In this document: one piece after another, positions 7,147-16,298 of the stretch
Layout: every line of letters starts with the position of its first letter
Position numbering within the stretch: the first letter of the stretch is position 1
Assembly: GCF_014267175.1 (NCBI RefSeq)
Contig: NZ_JACMTR010000001.1
Span: 62,001-126,000 of the forward strand
Direction of reading: 5' to 3'
From: Pseudonocardia sp. C8
Lineage (GTDB): Bacteria; Actinomycetota; Actinomycetes; Mycobacteriales; Pseudonocardiaceae
DNA: 64,000 nucleotides
The notes under the pieces: model-generated
Database searches by the model: none
The model's input: the letters and a program-made list of their open reading frames with translations, nothing else
Told to the model about the DNA's origin: nothing
Made by a program: the position numbers and the translations under genes

Positions 7147-9819
7147 ATGCCTCGCTCACGTCGGCCCGCCTGGGCCGCTCACGTTCCTCGACGCTCCTAC
7201 GCACCCGCGCTTCGACGTTCGACTGTTGCGATGATCGCTGCCGGCGCGCTTGTCGGTGTCACCGCGTTGTCGGCCAGCCCGTTGCCGGCTGAGCTCGGTC
7301 TGACGGCCGAGTCGTGCAACGAGGGCAAGGCGGTGCGTCAGCTGGCGGCTGCGCGGGAGACCCGTGTGCAGACCCGGGCGTTGCTCTCAGATCTGGCGGT
7401 GAGTACCGATCCGCGGGCCCAGGGGCTTGCACGTGACATCGCGGGGTTGGGGTTCACTCCGGCGACGCAGCCGGCGGGGTGGCGGCAGAAGGCCGTCGAT
7501 GTGTCGGACCAGCTCAACGGGACCTCGATCCCGGCACTGCAGGAGGTCGGGGTCCGGTTGGCCAAAGCCGGGTTCGGGCCGACGCCGGCTGACCTGTTGC
7601 CCAAGGAACCTCCACCGCCCGGCGGGGACGGCGGCCCCGTGGCGGGCATCGGTCAGTCCCTCGGTGGCGCTGCGGGCAGCGCGGCCGGGGCGGCCGAGTC
7701 GGCGAGCGAGGCCGCCCGGCACGCGGGGGGTCCGCCCCCGGCGGCCAGCAGCAGGGCGGGTTCCGGGGAGCGTCCGGCCGCGGCGAACTCGCGCCGGCAG
7801 GCGGAGCCGCCGCTGCCGAAGACCTGCATCGATCGGACCGAGGCGACAACCTCACCGGCCGCCGTGGCACCGGCACCGGCCGCTCCCGCGGCGCCCGCGC
7901 AGGACCCGCCCGACGAGTCCAAGGAGCCGGAGTCCACGACCAGTGGTGAGCCACCCAAGAACGACGGTGGATCCAGCGGCAACGGCTCCGGTGGCGGCGG
8001 CGACTCCGGAGCGGGCTCCTCGTCCGGTGGTACGGGTGGCTCCGGTGGCTCGTCGGATGGTTCGGGCTCCGGTGAGGCGGGTTCGGGATCTCCTGGGTCC
8101 GGCGACTCGGCCTCGGACTCAGGTTCGGGTTCGGGTTCGGGGTCGTCGAGCTCCGGCGGCTCGGGCGCTGGCGGTGACTCCAGATCGGGCAGCGGCTCCG
8201 ACGGCGAGGGTTCCGGTTCAGGATCGAGCGATCCCGGCTCCGGTGACTCGGGGGCGGCCGCTGGTGGGTCCGGCGACTCCCGTTCTGGTTCGGACAGCGG
8301 CAGCCCGTCGGGACCTGGCTCGGGGCCCGGGTCGTCCGGGTCGGACAGCTCGGGATCCGGGGGGTCTGGGGCTGGTAGTTCGTCGAGCCCCGACCGCTCC
8401 GGGTCGGGTTCTCGCGACTCGGGGTCGGGCAGCTCGGCCAGCCCGGGGAGCTCGGGCTCGGAGAGTTCGGGTTCGGGTGGTGCCGAGTCCAGCGGCTCAA
8501 ATGACGCCGAGTCCGGCTCGGGCGGTGAGCCCGGCTCGTCGGGATCGGGGGCCGGTTCGGGCAGTGAGCCCGGCTCGTCGGGTTCGGGGGACGGTTCGGC
8601 CGCGGACATGGAGAAGGCCCGAGCGGCGATCGAGCTGATCGGCGAGCTCATGCAGGCCCTCGGCGCGAGTCAGGACGGTGTGGCGGCTTCGGTCCGGGAG
8701 TCGGTGCTGCAAGGCGTGGATCGCGGCCAGCTCGAGAAGCTTGGCGTCGACCCGGCGCTGCTGGACAAGCTGGGTGAGGCCGGTGGTACCGCCCCACCCG
8801 GACCGGGTTCTGACGCGGAGTCGGGCTCGTCGGGCAGCGCCGAGTCCGGTTCGTCGGTGTCCGACAGCTCGGACACAGCCAGCTCGGGCACCCCCACTTC
8901 GGGGTCTCGGGACGCGGGTTCTGGCAGCTCGGGTGCCGGTGCGGGGTCTGAGTCCGCAGGCTCGGGTGCTGGCGCTGGTTCCGGCGCCCGCGATGACGGG
9001 GCGAGTTCCGCGGGTGGGGCCGCGCCGAGTGGGTCGGGCGAAGGCTGGGAGGCCGGGGTCAAGACCCTGGCGGAGAAGGCCAAGGCGGCCGCTGATGCCG
9101 ACCCGGTCGCCGAGGACCTGGCCAAGACCCTCGAGGAGGCCGACGCCGGCGGGACGGGCGACGCACCATCGGCGGACTCGTCGGCGGGTGGCGCGGGAGC
9201 CCAGCCGTCCGAGGACAGCAGTAGCTCCGGGGGCCAGGAGACAGGCACGGGCGATGGCACCCGCGTCGGCGGGGACAGCGGTAGCGGGGGCGAGGCCTCC
9301 GGCGGTGGGATCTCGCGCGAACCCAGCCCGAACGGCGGATCCGGCGGGCAGCCCGGCGGCGACCGCGACCGCACCGAAGGTGCGGATCGGCCTGCCGACG
9401 GTGAGCAGCCCAGCGGGGACCGCTCCGGTGGAGACCTTGGCCGGGGCGCCGGGGATCAAGAGCAGGGCGCCGACGAGCAGCCGGTGGAGCCGGCTGGATC
9501 GGGTGGCGGTGGTGAGCAGCCGCGTGATCCGGAGGGGCAGGCGGCCCCGGCCGCGGCCGCGCCGCCGGCCGGGGGGACGGACACCGCGACCTGGGACAAG
9601 CTGGCCGAGTGCGAGTCCGGCGGTGACTGGACAACCAACACGGGCAATGGCTACTCCGGTGGCCTGCAGTTCAGTTCGTCGACCTGGCGCGCCTACGGCG
9701 GCACCGGTGATCCGCATGCGGCCAGCAAGGACGAGCAGATCGCGGTCGCGGAGAAGGTCCAGGCTGAGCAGGGCTGGCAAGCCTGGCCGGCCTGTTCCAA
9801 GAAGCTCGGCCTGCAGTGA
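7147..9819 (+). CDS. Exported Rpf-domain (lytic transglycosylase-like) protein with Ser/Gly/Asp repeat region
   Basis: 890 aa. The ATG at 7147 has ACGGAG upstream and is preferred to the GTG at 7114. A basic N-terminus and hydrophobic helix ([19 protein letters not shown]) form a signal peptide or anchor. An alpha-helical region with heptad-like spacing spans about 45-150. Most of residues 230-510 is Ser/Gly/Asp low-complexity sequence, and a shorter repeat block follows. The C-terminus, from about residue 814, is a resuscitation-promoting-factor domain: [13 protein letters not shown] with catalytic Glu near 823, then [18 protein letters not shown] and [15 protein letters not shown]. Rpf domains cleave peptidoglycan glycan strands. 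The long flexible region could let an anchored enzyme span the wall or reach the partner cell. In-frame low complexity also makes this a likely site of length variation. Confidence 0.85.
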   Translation: MPRSRRPAWAAHVPRRSYAPALRRSTVAMIAAGALVGVTALSASPLPAELGLTAESCNEGKAVRQLAAARETRVQTRALLSDLAVSTDPRAQGLARDIAGLGFTPATQPAGWRQKAVDVSDQLNGTSIPALQEVGVRLAKAGFGPTPADLLPKEPPPPGGDGGPVAGIGQSLGGAAGSAAGAAESASEAARHAGGPPPAASSRAGSGERPAAANSRRQAEPPLPKTCIDRTEATTSPAAVAPAPAAPAAPAQDPPDESKEPESTTSGEPPKNDGGSSGNGSGGGGDSGAGSSSGGTGGSGGSSDGSGSGEAGSGSPGSGDSASDSGSGSGSGSSSSGGSGAGGDSRSGSGSDGEGSGSGSSDPGSGDSGAAAGGSGDSRSGSDSGSPSGPGSGPGSSGSDSSGSGGSGAGSSSSPDRSGSGSRDSGSGSSASPGSSGSESSGSGGAESSGSNDAESGSGGEPGSSGSGAGSGSEPGSSGSGDGSAADMEKARAAIELIGELMQALGASQDGVAASVRESVLQGVDRGQLEKLGVDPALLDKLGEAGGTAPPGPGSDAESGSSGSAESGSSVSDSSDTASSGTPTSGSRDAGSGSSGAGAGSESAGSGAGAGSGARDDGASSAGGAAPSGSGEGWEAGVKTLAEKAKAAADADPVAEDLAKTLEEADAGGTGDAPSADSSAGGAGAQPSEDSSSSGGQETGTGDGTRVGGDSGSGGEASGGGISREPSPNGGSGGQPGGDRDRTEGADRPADGEQPSGDRSGGDLGRGAGDQEQGADEQPVEPAGSGGGGEQPRDPEGQAAPAAAAPPAGGTDTATWDKLAECESGGDWTTNTGNGYSGGLQFSSSTWRAYGGTGDPHAASKDEQIAVAEKVQAEQGWQAWPACSKKLGLQ

Positions 9820-9835
9820 GGCCGGTCGAGCGCTG

Positions 9836-10735
9836 ATGACGATCGGCAAGCTGAGCAGGGCGTCGGTCGCGGCCGCGATGGTGGCGACGGCGATGACGGG
9901 CGTGCTGCTGACCTCCGATGCCCCTCAGGGGGCTCGGGTGGTGGGGCTCGGGTCGGCCGTCGTGCGGGCGGCGGTCGACCCGAGGCCACCGGGCCAGGGG
10001 GGACCACCGGTACGCGGGCAGGCCGGCCCGATCGTGGGTGGGCTGTCCGCGTCGTCGGTCGGCGTGCTGGTCGTCGACGGCGGCCGCCACCAATGCTCGG
10101 CGGCCGTGGTCGCGTCCCGGTCGCGGCGCCTACTCGCGACGGCGGCGCACTGCGTATGGCTCGACGGGGCATGGCGGGTCGACGGCGCGGTCTTCATCCC
10201 GGGCTGGGCCTCGGGGGAAGAACCCCACGGGCGGTGGATGGTTGACACCGCCTATCTGCCTCCGGCCTGGACGCAGACCAATTCACCGATCGAGGACGTG
10301 GCCGCGGACACCGACTTCGCGTTCGTGTCCCTGCTGCCCCGCGAGGGGCGGCTGCCCGAGCAGGTCCTGGGTGCGCAGGGGATCCGCTGGTCGACCCCCG
10401 AGACGGTCGAGGTGGCCGCCCTCGGCTACCCCGCGCTGGGCTCGTATGACGGGCAAAGCCTGCGCGGCTGCACAGGCGCGGCCACCGTCGAGCCGTTCGC
10501 CGCGGGAAAGCACGGCCGTCCCGCCGAGGTGCTGGCGCTGAACTGCGACATGACCGAGGGCGCCTCCGGCGGGCCGTGGGTGACCGGCCCGGACGCCGCG
10601 AACGGCCGGGGTCAGGTCGTCGGGGTGGTCTCCGGTGGGGACGACACCTCGCTGGTCTCGCCCCGGTTCGGGCCGGCAGCCCAGGCCATCTACGACGCCG
10701 CCGACTCCGCCTCACTGATCCACAGCCCGACATGA
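9836..10735 (+). CDS. Exported trypsin-like serine protease
   Basis: 299 aa. The N-terminal hydrophobic segment (ASVAAAMVATAMTGVLLTS) is a signal peptide or anchor. The chymotrypsin-fold triad is visible: His about 105 in LATAAHC, Asp about 160 in AADTDFAFVSL, and Ser about 244 in MTEGASGGPWV. A final substrate-binding strand reads GQVVGVVSGGDD. Cys pairs at AAHC and GCTG/NCD could form disulfides outside the membrane. It starts 16 bp after the Rpf gene. ESX systems also carry an exported serine protease (MycP), but MycP is subtilisin-like, so this is an analogy only. A role in maturing surface components of the transfer apparatus is inferred from position. Confidence 0.85.
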   Translation: MTIGKLSRASVAAAMVATAMTGVLLTSDAPQGARVVGLGSAVVRAAVDPRPPGQGGPPVRGQAGPIVGGLSASSVGVLVVDGGRHQCSAAVVASRSRRLLATAAHCVWLDGAWRVDGAVFIPGWASGEEPHGRWMVDTAYLPPAWTQTNSPIEDVAADTDFAFVSLLPREGRLPEQVLGAQGIRWSTPETVEVAALGYPALGSYDGQSLRGCTGAATVEPFAAGKHGRPAEVLALNCDMTEGASGGPWVTGPDAANGRGQVVGVVSGGDDTSLVSPRFGPAAQAIYDAADSASLIHSPT

Positions 10736-10789
10736 CCCACCCACGACACGAGCGTCCGTTGCGTCCGTTTTCGGAGGAGGTGGCCGCCG

Positions 10790-11818
10790 ATGACCGCGGC
10801 TGAGCAGCACGATCGGCCCGCAGGCGGGCCGCGCACGCTGTACGAGCTGAACGCCATGCTCGGCTCCGCGGCGCGCTCACGCGCCCCTCATCTGGGGATT
10901 TCCGACCACGAGGCCATCGTCAACGTCACCGGGGCGGCCACGGCCGCGGGCGAGAACGAGCGGGACCCGCTTGAGCTGGCCGACGAGCTGGGCGCGGCCA
11001 CCGCGGCCAGCCAGGCGCGGGCCGGCACAACGTTTCCGGAGCGGGGGACGCGACCGGTGTCCTGGCGGGGCTTCGGCGCGGTGATCCCGGTGCTGGCGGG
11101 CTCGGCGGGCGCCGGTGCGTCCGCGATCGCCGCGGCCATCACCGACGTACTGCAGCAGGACGAACGCTGTGTGCTCCTGGTCGACGCCGACGACCCGGGC
11201 CGGTCCGGGTTGACGTGCGCGTTCGCCGAGCAGGGCCCGTGGACCAAGATCGCCGGTGAGCAGCTCACGGTGCGCTACTCGTGGCGGGACTACGCGCTGG
11301 TCGCGCGGCTGGAGAGCTCGTTGCCGACGATCACGCCGGGGATGGTGCCGGTCCCTCCGGACTGGCTGCCCGACCCACCCCCGGATCCGCTGCACGCCAC
11401 GGTCGTCGATCTCGGTCACGGCGGGTGGCGGGCCGGGGCGAGCCCGCTCTACGGCGCGGGTGGCTGGCTGCGCCGCGGGCTGCCCGCCCAGCGGCCGATC
11501 CTGGTGGTGCGCGCCACCCGCCCGTCGCTGCGCCAGGCCGAGCAGCTGTTGGCCCGCCTTGAGCCCTGGGTCCGGGGCGGGGTCGCGGTCCCGGTACACC
11601 AGCTTGTCGTCAACGGCGCCCGCAAGTGGCCCTCCGGGGTCGTCGGGGCCGCCGGGCCGCGGGTTGCCGCCCTGCTCGACGAGGCGCTGTTCGTGCCGCA
11701 CGAGCGCCGCTGGGCTCTGTCTGGCGTCACCGATGAGCCCAGTCCTGCGCGGGTGGTCGACGCGCTGCGCCCGCTGCTGGCCGCTTGGGGACTGATCCCC
11801 TCCCCGCGCCGCCGCTGA
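10790..11818 (+). CDS. P-loop-like protein with degenerate nucleotide-binding motif
   Basis: 342 aa, cytoplasmic, with a strong ribosome binding site (GGAGGAGG) before the ATG. The central part resembles a ParA/MinD-like fold: a hydrophobic strand (AVIPVLAGSAGAGASAIAAAIT, about 98-119) where the Walker A lysine is missing, then CVLLVDADDPGRSGL, then HATVVDLGHGGW and PILVVRATRPSLRQAEQLL. The order of strands matches a deviant-Walker ATPase that has lost catalysis. It might pair with the intact MinD-like ATPase at 4568, as a pseudo-ATPase partner. No database family is named with confidence. Confidence 0.68.
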   Translation: MTAAEQHDRPAGGPRTLYELNAMLGSAARSRAPHLGISDHEAIVNVTGAATAAGENERDPLELADELGAATAASQARAGTTFPERGTRPVSWRGFGAVIPVLAGSAGAGASAIAAAITDVLQQDERCVLLVDADDPGRSGLTCAFAEQGPWTKIAGEQLTVRYSWRDYALVARLESSLPTITPGMVPVPPDWLPDPPPDPLHATVVDLGHGGWRAGASPLYGAGGWLRRGLPAQRPILVVRATRPSLRQAEQLLARLEPWVRGGVAVPVHQLVVNGARKWPSGVVGAAGPRVAALLDEALFVPHERRWALSGVTDEPSPARVVDALRPLLAAWGLIPSPRRR

Positions 11819-11864
11819 GGTTCCCCACCCACCTATCCCACCCGGATGTCTTCGGAGGCCTGTC

Positions 11865-12170
11865 ATGTCCCTGCCGCACCTGCTGTCTGAGCTGCAGTTT
11901 CTGCCCGCACAGATTCCGAATCCCAGCCCGGTGGCACCACCCGGGTCGGGGGCGATCGAGCGTGTCGTGGGCTACTTGCGCTGGATCGCGGGGGTCTCGG
12001 TGTTGGGGTTGTTCTTCGGCGGGATCGTCGCGGCGACCGCGGGCCGGTTGTGGGATCACCACGGGTCCGGGCGGCTCGGGGCACGCCTGATCGTCGGGAG
12101 CCTGGCCCTGGCGGTGTTGTTCGGGATCGGCCACATGCTGGTGTCGCAGTTCGCGGGGGGCGCGGCGTGA
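11865..12170 (+). CDS. Small two-helix membrane protein of the T4SS (pilin or channel-like)
   Basis: 101 aa. The ATG is preceded by GGAGGCC. Two membrane helices are evident: IAGVSVLGLFFGGIVAATAG (about 42-61) and ARLIVGSLALAVLFGIGHMLV (about 73-93), joined by a short polar loop (RLWDHHGSGRLG). Size, topology and position before the VirB6-like gene fit the small VirB2/TrbC-like subunit in other T4SS operons. Sequence alone cannot prove homology. Its stop overlaps the ATG of the next gene. Confidence 0.7.
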   Translation: MSLPHLLSELQFLPAQIPNPSPVAPPGSGAIERVVGYLRWIAGVSVLGLFFGGIVAATAGRLWDHHGSGRLGARLIVGSLALAVLFGIGHMLVSQFAGGAA

Positions 12171-13018
12171 TGCTGGGCCGCACCCGCACCGGTGTGCGAG
12201 CGTCGCGCGGCGCGCCGCCGGCTGGCGATGGCGGCCGCCGCAGGGCGCTGGCGGTTCTGGTCGGTCTGGCCGTGGTGGCGCTGGTGGCGCTGGTGTGGGG
12301 CGTGATCTCGCTGGTCGGGTTGTTCTCCGACGCTCCGGGCCCGGCCGGACCTGGGCCGGGGCCGTCGGCGCCGGGGGTGGCCGGGGCCGGGTCGGGGGCG
12401 GCGATCGAGGCGGCGCTGGCGCGGGCGCCGATGCCGCCGGTGCCGGCGCAGGCGTCGATGCCGCATGCGCTGTCGATGCGCAGCGCCGGGGCGCCGATCA
12501 CGCTGCCCCAGCCCAGCCGGGTGGCCGGTACGGCCGTGCCCATCGGGTTCCCGGCCGGCGAGGAGGGCGCGCTCGCCCAGGTCGCGGAACTGACCAAGGT
12601 CGGGATGGCGGGGGCGGACCCGCAGGTATGGGCGCAGGCCTACGCGGCGCTGGCCGAGCCGGGGGCGGCGCCACCGGACCAGACCCCGCTGCATCGGGAG
12701 CTGGTGGCGCTGCGCCGGTCGGCGAACATGCCGGTGACCGGGACCCGGGACGGGATGCGGTTGTCCTGGTCGCCGACCGCGGCGATGGTCAAGGGCCGCA
12801 CCGACGACGGCTCCTACGTGGTGGCCTGCGTGCTCGGCGAGCTGGTGGCCGACTACCAGGGCCGCGTCGTCAACGCCGGATGGGGCAACTGCCTGCCGAT
12901 GCGGCGGGTCGGTGACCAGTGGCGGGTCGCGTCCGGCCCGGCGGCGTGGGCGGCCCCGGCGCCGTGGCCGGGCAGCGACGAGGCCGTGGCGGTCGGCTAC
13001 CGGGACATCGTCCGATGA
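12170..13018 (+). CDS. Membrane-anchored T4SS protein with C-terminal beta-rich domain
   Basis: 282 aa. A basic N-terminus, one membrane helix (ALAVLVGLAVVALVALVWGVISLVGLF, about 25-51), an Ala/Pro/Gly-rich linker, then an extracytoplasmic domain. The domain ends MRLSWSPTAAMVKGRTDDG, YVVACVLGELVADYQGRVV, GDQWRVASGPAAWAAPAPWPGSDEA. One anchor plus an outside alpha/beta domain is the topology of VirB8/TcpC-type scaffold proteins, which is the best guess here. It is translationally coupled on both sides, with TGATG at its start and ATGA at its end. Confidence 0.65.
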   Translation: MLGRTRTGVRASRGAPPAGDGGRRRALAVLVGLAVVALVALVWGVISLVGLFSDAPGPAGPGPGPSAPGVAGAGSGAAIEAALARAPMPPVPAQASMPHALSMRSAGAPITLPQPSRVAGTAVPIGFPAGEEGALAQVAELTKVGMAGADPQVWAQAYAALAEPGAAPPDQTPLHRELVALRRSANMPVTGTRDGMRLSWSPTAAMVKGRTDDGSYVVACVLGELVADYQGRVVNAGWGNCLPMRRVGDQWRVASGPAAWAAPAPWPGSDEAVAVGYRDIVR

Positions 13019-14766
13019 CCGCGGCCGCGGTGGTGCAGGTGTGGCCGGCCCAGCCCGCTCCCCCACCCGGCGGGGGTGGCGGTGGCGGTGTGGTTGGCGA
13101 CGCTGTCGGTGACGCGGTGGGGTCGGTGGCGGCCTCGGCGTTCGACGCCGCGATGCAGAAGGTGTGGGATGCCGGGGTCTGGGTGCTCAAGGGCGGGTTC
13201 ACCCTCGCCGACGACGTCTCCCGGGTGGACGCGAACGCGGTGATGGGCGGTCAGGGCGCCGGAGCGTTGTGGCCGTCGATGCTGTGGCTGTCGGCGACGA
13301 TCGCGCTCGGGTTGTTCTTCTACCAGCTCACGGCGGTGGCGCTGCGCGGGGGCCGCGGGATGTTTCGTGCGTTCACCGGCCCGGCCCAGTTCGGCATCGC
13401 GATCGCGGTGACGACCGGGACGGTGGCCACGCTGCTGACCGCCTCCGACGAGCTGACCACGATGTTCCTGCGGACCGGGCTGGACTCGACGAACTTCGCC
13501 GCCGTGCTCGACAACCCCGACGTGTCGGCTCGGGTCGGGGAGAACCCCGACCTCGGCGATGTCGAGGACGGTATCCGGTCGATGCTGCTCGGTCTCGCCG
13601 CGGTGTTCGGGATCATCCCGGCCGGGATCGGGTTCGCCCTCCAGATGATCTTCCGGCAGGCGGCGATCCTGGTGCTGGTCGCGACGATCCCGATCTGCGC
13701 GGCCGGGCTGGTCGCTGACAGCACGGCCTCGTGGTTCTGGCGGGCGGCGCGCTGGATCCTCGCCGCGATCGTGATGAAACCGGCCCTGGCGTTGGTGCTG
13801 GTCATCGGGGTCAACATCATGGGCCGGGCGCAGGGCGTGGCTGGGCTGCTGGCCGGGACTGCGGTGCTGCTGGTGGCGCTGTTCTGCCCGATGGTGGTGT
13901 ATCGGCTGCTCGCGTTCGTCGACCCGGGCACCGGGGCCGGGATGGCCGTCCGCTCCCGCGGCGGGGCGCGGGAAGCGAGCGAGCCGGGCAGCGACAGCGG
14001 CACGAGCGAGGCGATGAACATCGCCCGCCACACCGAGCAGGCCTACCGGATGGGCAGCGGCCCGAGCGGCTCGGCCTCCACCGGGGGCGGCGGCGAGCTC
14101 GGCGGCACCACCGCCCGCCCGGCCGCCGCCGGGAGCGGCAACGCCGGTGCCGGTGTCGGTGGTGGTGCGGCTGGTGCGGGCAGTGGAGGTTCTGCGGCGG
14201 CCGGTACGAGCGGGCTGGGCATGGCCGGTGGGGCGGCCGGGGGCGCGGCGGTCGGCGGGTTCCTCGCCACGAAGGCCGCCGCGCACGCCGCGGCCGGCTA
14301 CGGCTCCGCGCAGATGTCCCAGTCCGGGGTGGGGCATCCGGGACCGGCGCCGGCCGCCGGCCCGAGCAGCGCCCAGATCGGGTCCTCGGCCGGCGGCGGC
14401 TACGCGTCGGCCACGGCGAGCTCGGACTGGTCGGGCCCGCCGGCCTCGGGTGGTGACCACGGCCCGGTCGAGAGCGGCAGTCCTGCTGGGGACTCCGGGG
14501 GCCCCGGCGTCGAGCCGCCCGCGACCGAGGCGGGCCCACCCGAGGCCGGTCGCCCGGAGGGCGGCACCTCGTCCGCGGTGGCGGCGCCGAGCACGCCACC
14601 CGATCCACCCCGGTCGCCCCAGGCCGCCGCCTCTGGGTCGCCCGGCCCGGACTCGCCCGACCAGTCCTCTGCACCACCGGGGCCGGGCCCCGCGGCCCCG
14701 CCGTCGAGCGGGCCGCCGGAGCCGGGCCCGCCGACCCGCCCTGACCCGCGAGGAGAGGAGCCCTGA
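13015..14766 (+). CDS. VirB6/TrbL-like polytopic conjugation channel protein
   Basis: 583 aa. Start at the ATG overlapping the previous stop (ATGA). A short Pro/Gly-rich head precedes about six membrane helices: LWPSMLWLSATIALGLFFYQ, FGIAIAVTTGTVATLLTA, GLAAVFGIIPAGIGFALQ, AAILVLVATIPICAAGLV, ILAAIVMKPALALVLVIGV and AGLLAGTAVLLVALFCPMVVY. The ending LLAFVDPGTGAG and the MKPALALVLVIGV helix are typical of actinobacterial TrbL/VirB6-like proteins. Residues 330-583 form a long cytosolic Gly/Ala/Ser/Pro-rich tail without a recognisable fold. It should form the inner-membrane channel for the transferred strand, working with the VirB4-like ATPase at 16295. Confidence 0.82.
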   Translation: MTAAAVVQVWPAQPAPPPGGGGGGGVVGDAVGDAVGSVAASAFDAAMQKVWDAGVWVLKGGFTLADDVSRVDANAVMGGQGAGALWPSMLWLSATIALGLFFYQLTAVALRGGRGMFRAFTGPAQFGIAIAVTTGTVATLLTASDELTTMFLRTGLDSTNFAAVLDNPDVSARVGENPDLGDVEDGIRSMLLGLAAVFGIIPAGIGFALQMIFRQAAILVLVATIPICAAGLVADSTASWFWRAARWILAAIVMKPALALVLVIGVNIMGRAQGVAGLLAGTAVLLVALFCPMVVYRLLAFVDPGTGAGMAVRSRGGAREASEPGSDSGTSEAMNIARHTEQAYRMGSGPSGSASTGGGGELGGTTARPAAAGSGNAGAGVGGGAAGAGSGGSAAAGTSGLGMAGGAAGGAAVGGFLATKAAAHAAAGYGSAQMSQSGVGHPGPAPAAGPSSAQIGSSAGGGYASATASSDWSGPPASGGDHGPVESGSPAGDSGGPGVEPPATEAGPPEAGRPEGGTSSAVAAPSTPPDPPRSPQAAASGSPGPDSPDQSSAPPGPGPAAPPSSGPPEPGPPTRPDPRGEEP

Positions 14767-16298
14767 TGAGTGCCGAGCCGTCCGCGCGGGACCCGCGCAT
14801 CTACACGGGGCTCAATCACAAGGAGGGGCTGGGCTGGATCGCCGGGATGACCCCGGTCCAGGCGTTCCTGGTGATCGCCGCGTGTGCTCCGGCGATCCTG
14901 GCGATGTCGCGCAACCAGTGGTCTCAGGCGCTCGGCTGGGGCAGCGTCGCCGCGATCCTCGCCGTGCTGATCCTCGTGCCGATCCACGGCCGGCCGGCGT
15001 TCCGCTGGCTGGCTGATCTGATCATGTTCCAGACAGGAGTGTTGATGCGCTGGTCACCGTGGCAATCCCGCGCGGCCGCCGGGCTGGCCGGGGACCGCAC
15101 CGAACCGGATCTGCCGGGGGTGCTGTCTCGGCTGGAGTTCCCCGACGGGCCCGAGTTTCACGGCGCGCGGATTTGCCTGATCCACGACACCGCCGAGGGC
15201 CGGTGGGGTGCCACGGCCAAGCTGACCCACTCCGGGGTCGGGATGCTGTCCACCGAGCAGTGCGAGGACCTCGCCCGTCGGCTCGGTTCAATGCTGGTCG
15301 GGCTCGGGCACCGCGAGGTCATCGACCGGATCTCGCTGCTGGCGCGCACCGTCCCCGATGACGGCACCGAGTACGCCGTGTGGCGGGCCCGCCACGAACA
15401 CCCCGACGCTCCGGCGCTGGCCCGGCAGGTCACCGCCGAGATCAACCGCGACGTGGCCTCGGTCAGTGTGCGGACCGAGCTGTTCGTGACCGTCTCTGGC
15501 ACCGAGGAATCCTTGCGCCGACCGGCCAAGGCCGCCGGCGGCGGCGTGCAGGGTCGCGCGTACGCGCTCTACCGGCTCCTCGAGGGCGTCGCCGATGGGC
15601 TCAAGGGCCTCGGCGTGCAGTCGGTGACCTGGCTGACCTCGACCGGGGTCGCCGAGGCGATCAAGACCGGGTTCAACCCGGCCACCGCGGCCGCCCTGAA
15701 ACACCAGCACCTGGCCCACCCCGGCGCGGAGGGCACCGTCGGGCTGCCGATTTCGCAGGCCGGGCCCGCGCTGGCGCCCACACCGGCGGCACGGGCCTAT
15801 CACCACGACGGGTTCTCCTCGGTCGCCTACGCCGTGCAGCCCCCGGAGTCCGGGACGATCTTCGGCTCGCTCGGACCGCTGCTGGCCGTCCGCACCGCCG
15901 GGGAGCGGCGCACCCTGCAGATCCACTACGAGGTGCTGTCCCAGGCCGCCGCCGCGCGGGAGGTGCGCTCGAACCGGTTCCGCAACAACGTGCTGGTCGA
16001 CGCCAAGGCCCAGCGCGGCTTCAATACCACCGCGGTCGACACCCGCCGCCAGGCCGGTGCCCGCGCGCAGGAGGCCGCCGTCGCCGCCGGGCACGCCCTG
16101 GTCCGGTTCACCGTCGCCAGCTCGATCACGGTGCCGTCGAACTGGAACGTCGAGGACCACGCCGCGCGGCTGGAGAACGACAGCTCGGGCCGATTCCGGC
16201 TGCTGCGCCTCGAACTCGCCCAAGACTCCGCGTTCGTGGCGGCCGCGCTACCGGTGGGGATCGGCCTGCCGCGCCTGACTCGGGCGTTCGACTCATGA
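14766..16298 (+). CDS. SCO6880-type T4SS membrane protein (PrgI/VirB3 fused to VirB4 N-domain-like)
   Basis: 510 aa with TGATG coupling to the previous gene and GAGGAG upstream. Two membrane helices near the N-terminus (AFLVIAACAPAILAM and ILAVLILVPIHG) follow a short head, as in PrgI/VirB3-like proteins. The rest is a soluble domain resembling the N-terminal, non-ATPase half of VirB4: FHGARICLIHDTAEGRWGATAKL, RISLLARTVPDDGTEY, RRQAGARAQEAAVAAGHALVRF. This split arrangement, with the VirB4 front half here and the ATPase half in the next gene, is characteristic of Streptomyces SCO6880 clusters and relatives. The next ORF starts inside its stop codon, so the two are probably made in equal amounts and act as one unit. 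Confidence 0.82.
   Translation: MSAEPSARDPRIYTGLNHKEGLGWIAGMTPVQAFLVIAACAPAILAMSRNQWSQALGWGSVAAILAVLILVPIHGRPAFRWLADLIMFQTGVLMRWSPWQSRAAAGLAGDRTEPDLPGVLSRLEFPDGPEFHGARICLIHDTAEGRWGATAKLTHSGVGMLSTEQCEDLARRLGSMLVGLGHREVIDRISLLARTVPDDGTEYAVWRARHEHPDAPALARQVTAEINRDVASVSVRTELFVTVSGTEESLRRPAKAAGGGVQGRAYALYRLLEGVADGLKGLGVQSVTWLTSTGVAEAIKTGFNPATAAALKHQHLAHPGAEGTVGLPISQAGPALAPTPAARAYHHDGFSSVAYAVQPPESGTIFGSLGPLLAVRTAGERRTLQIHYEVLSQAAAAREVRSNRFRNNVLVDAKAQRGFNTTAVDTRRQAGARAQEAAVAAGHALVRFTVASSITVPSNWNVEDHAARLENDSSGRFRLLRLELAQDSAFVAAALPVGIGLPRLTRAFDS

Noticed and set aside
7653..8651. 332-codon leftward Pro/Glu/Ser-rich frame opposite the Rpf-domain gene
   Set aside because: It is the mirror of the Ser/Gly/Asp repeats and is only low-complexity sequence.
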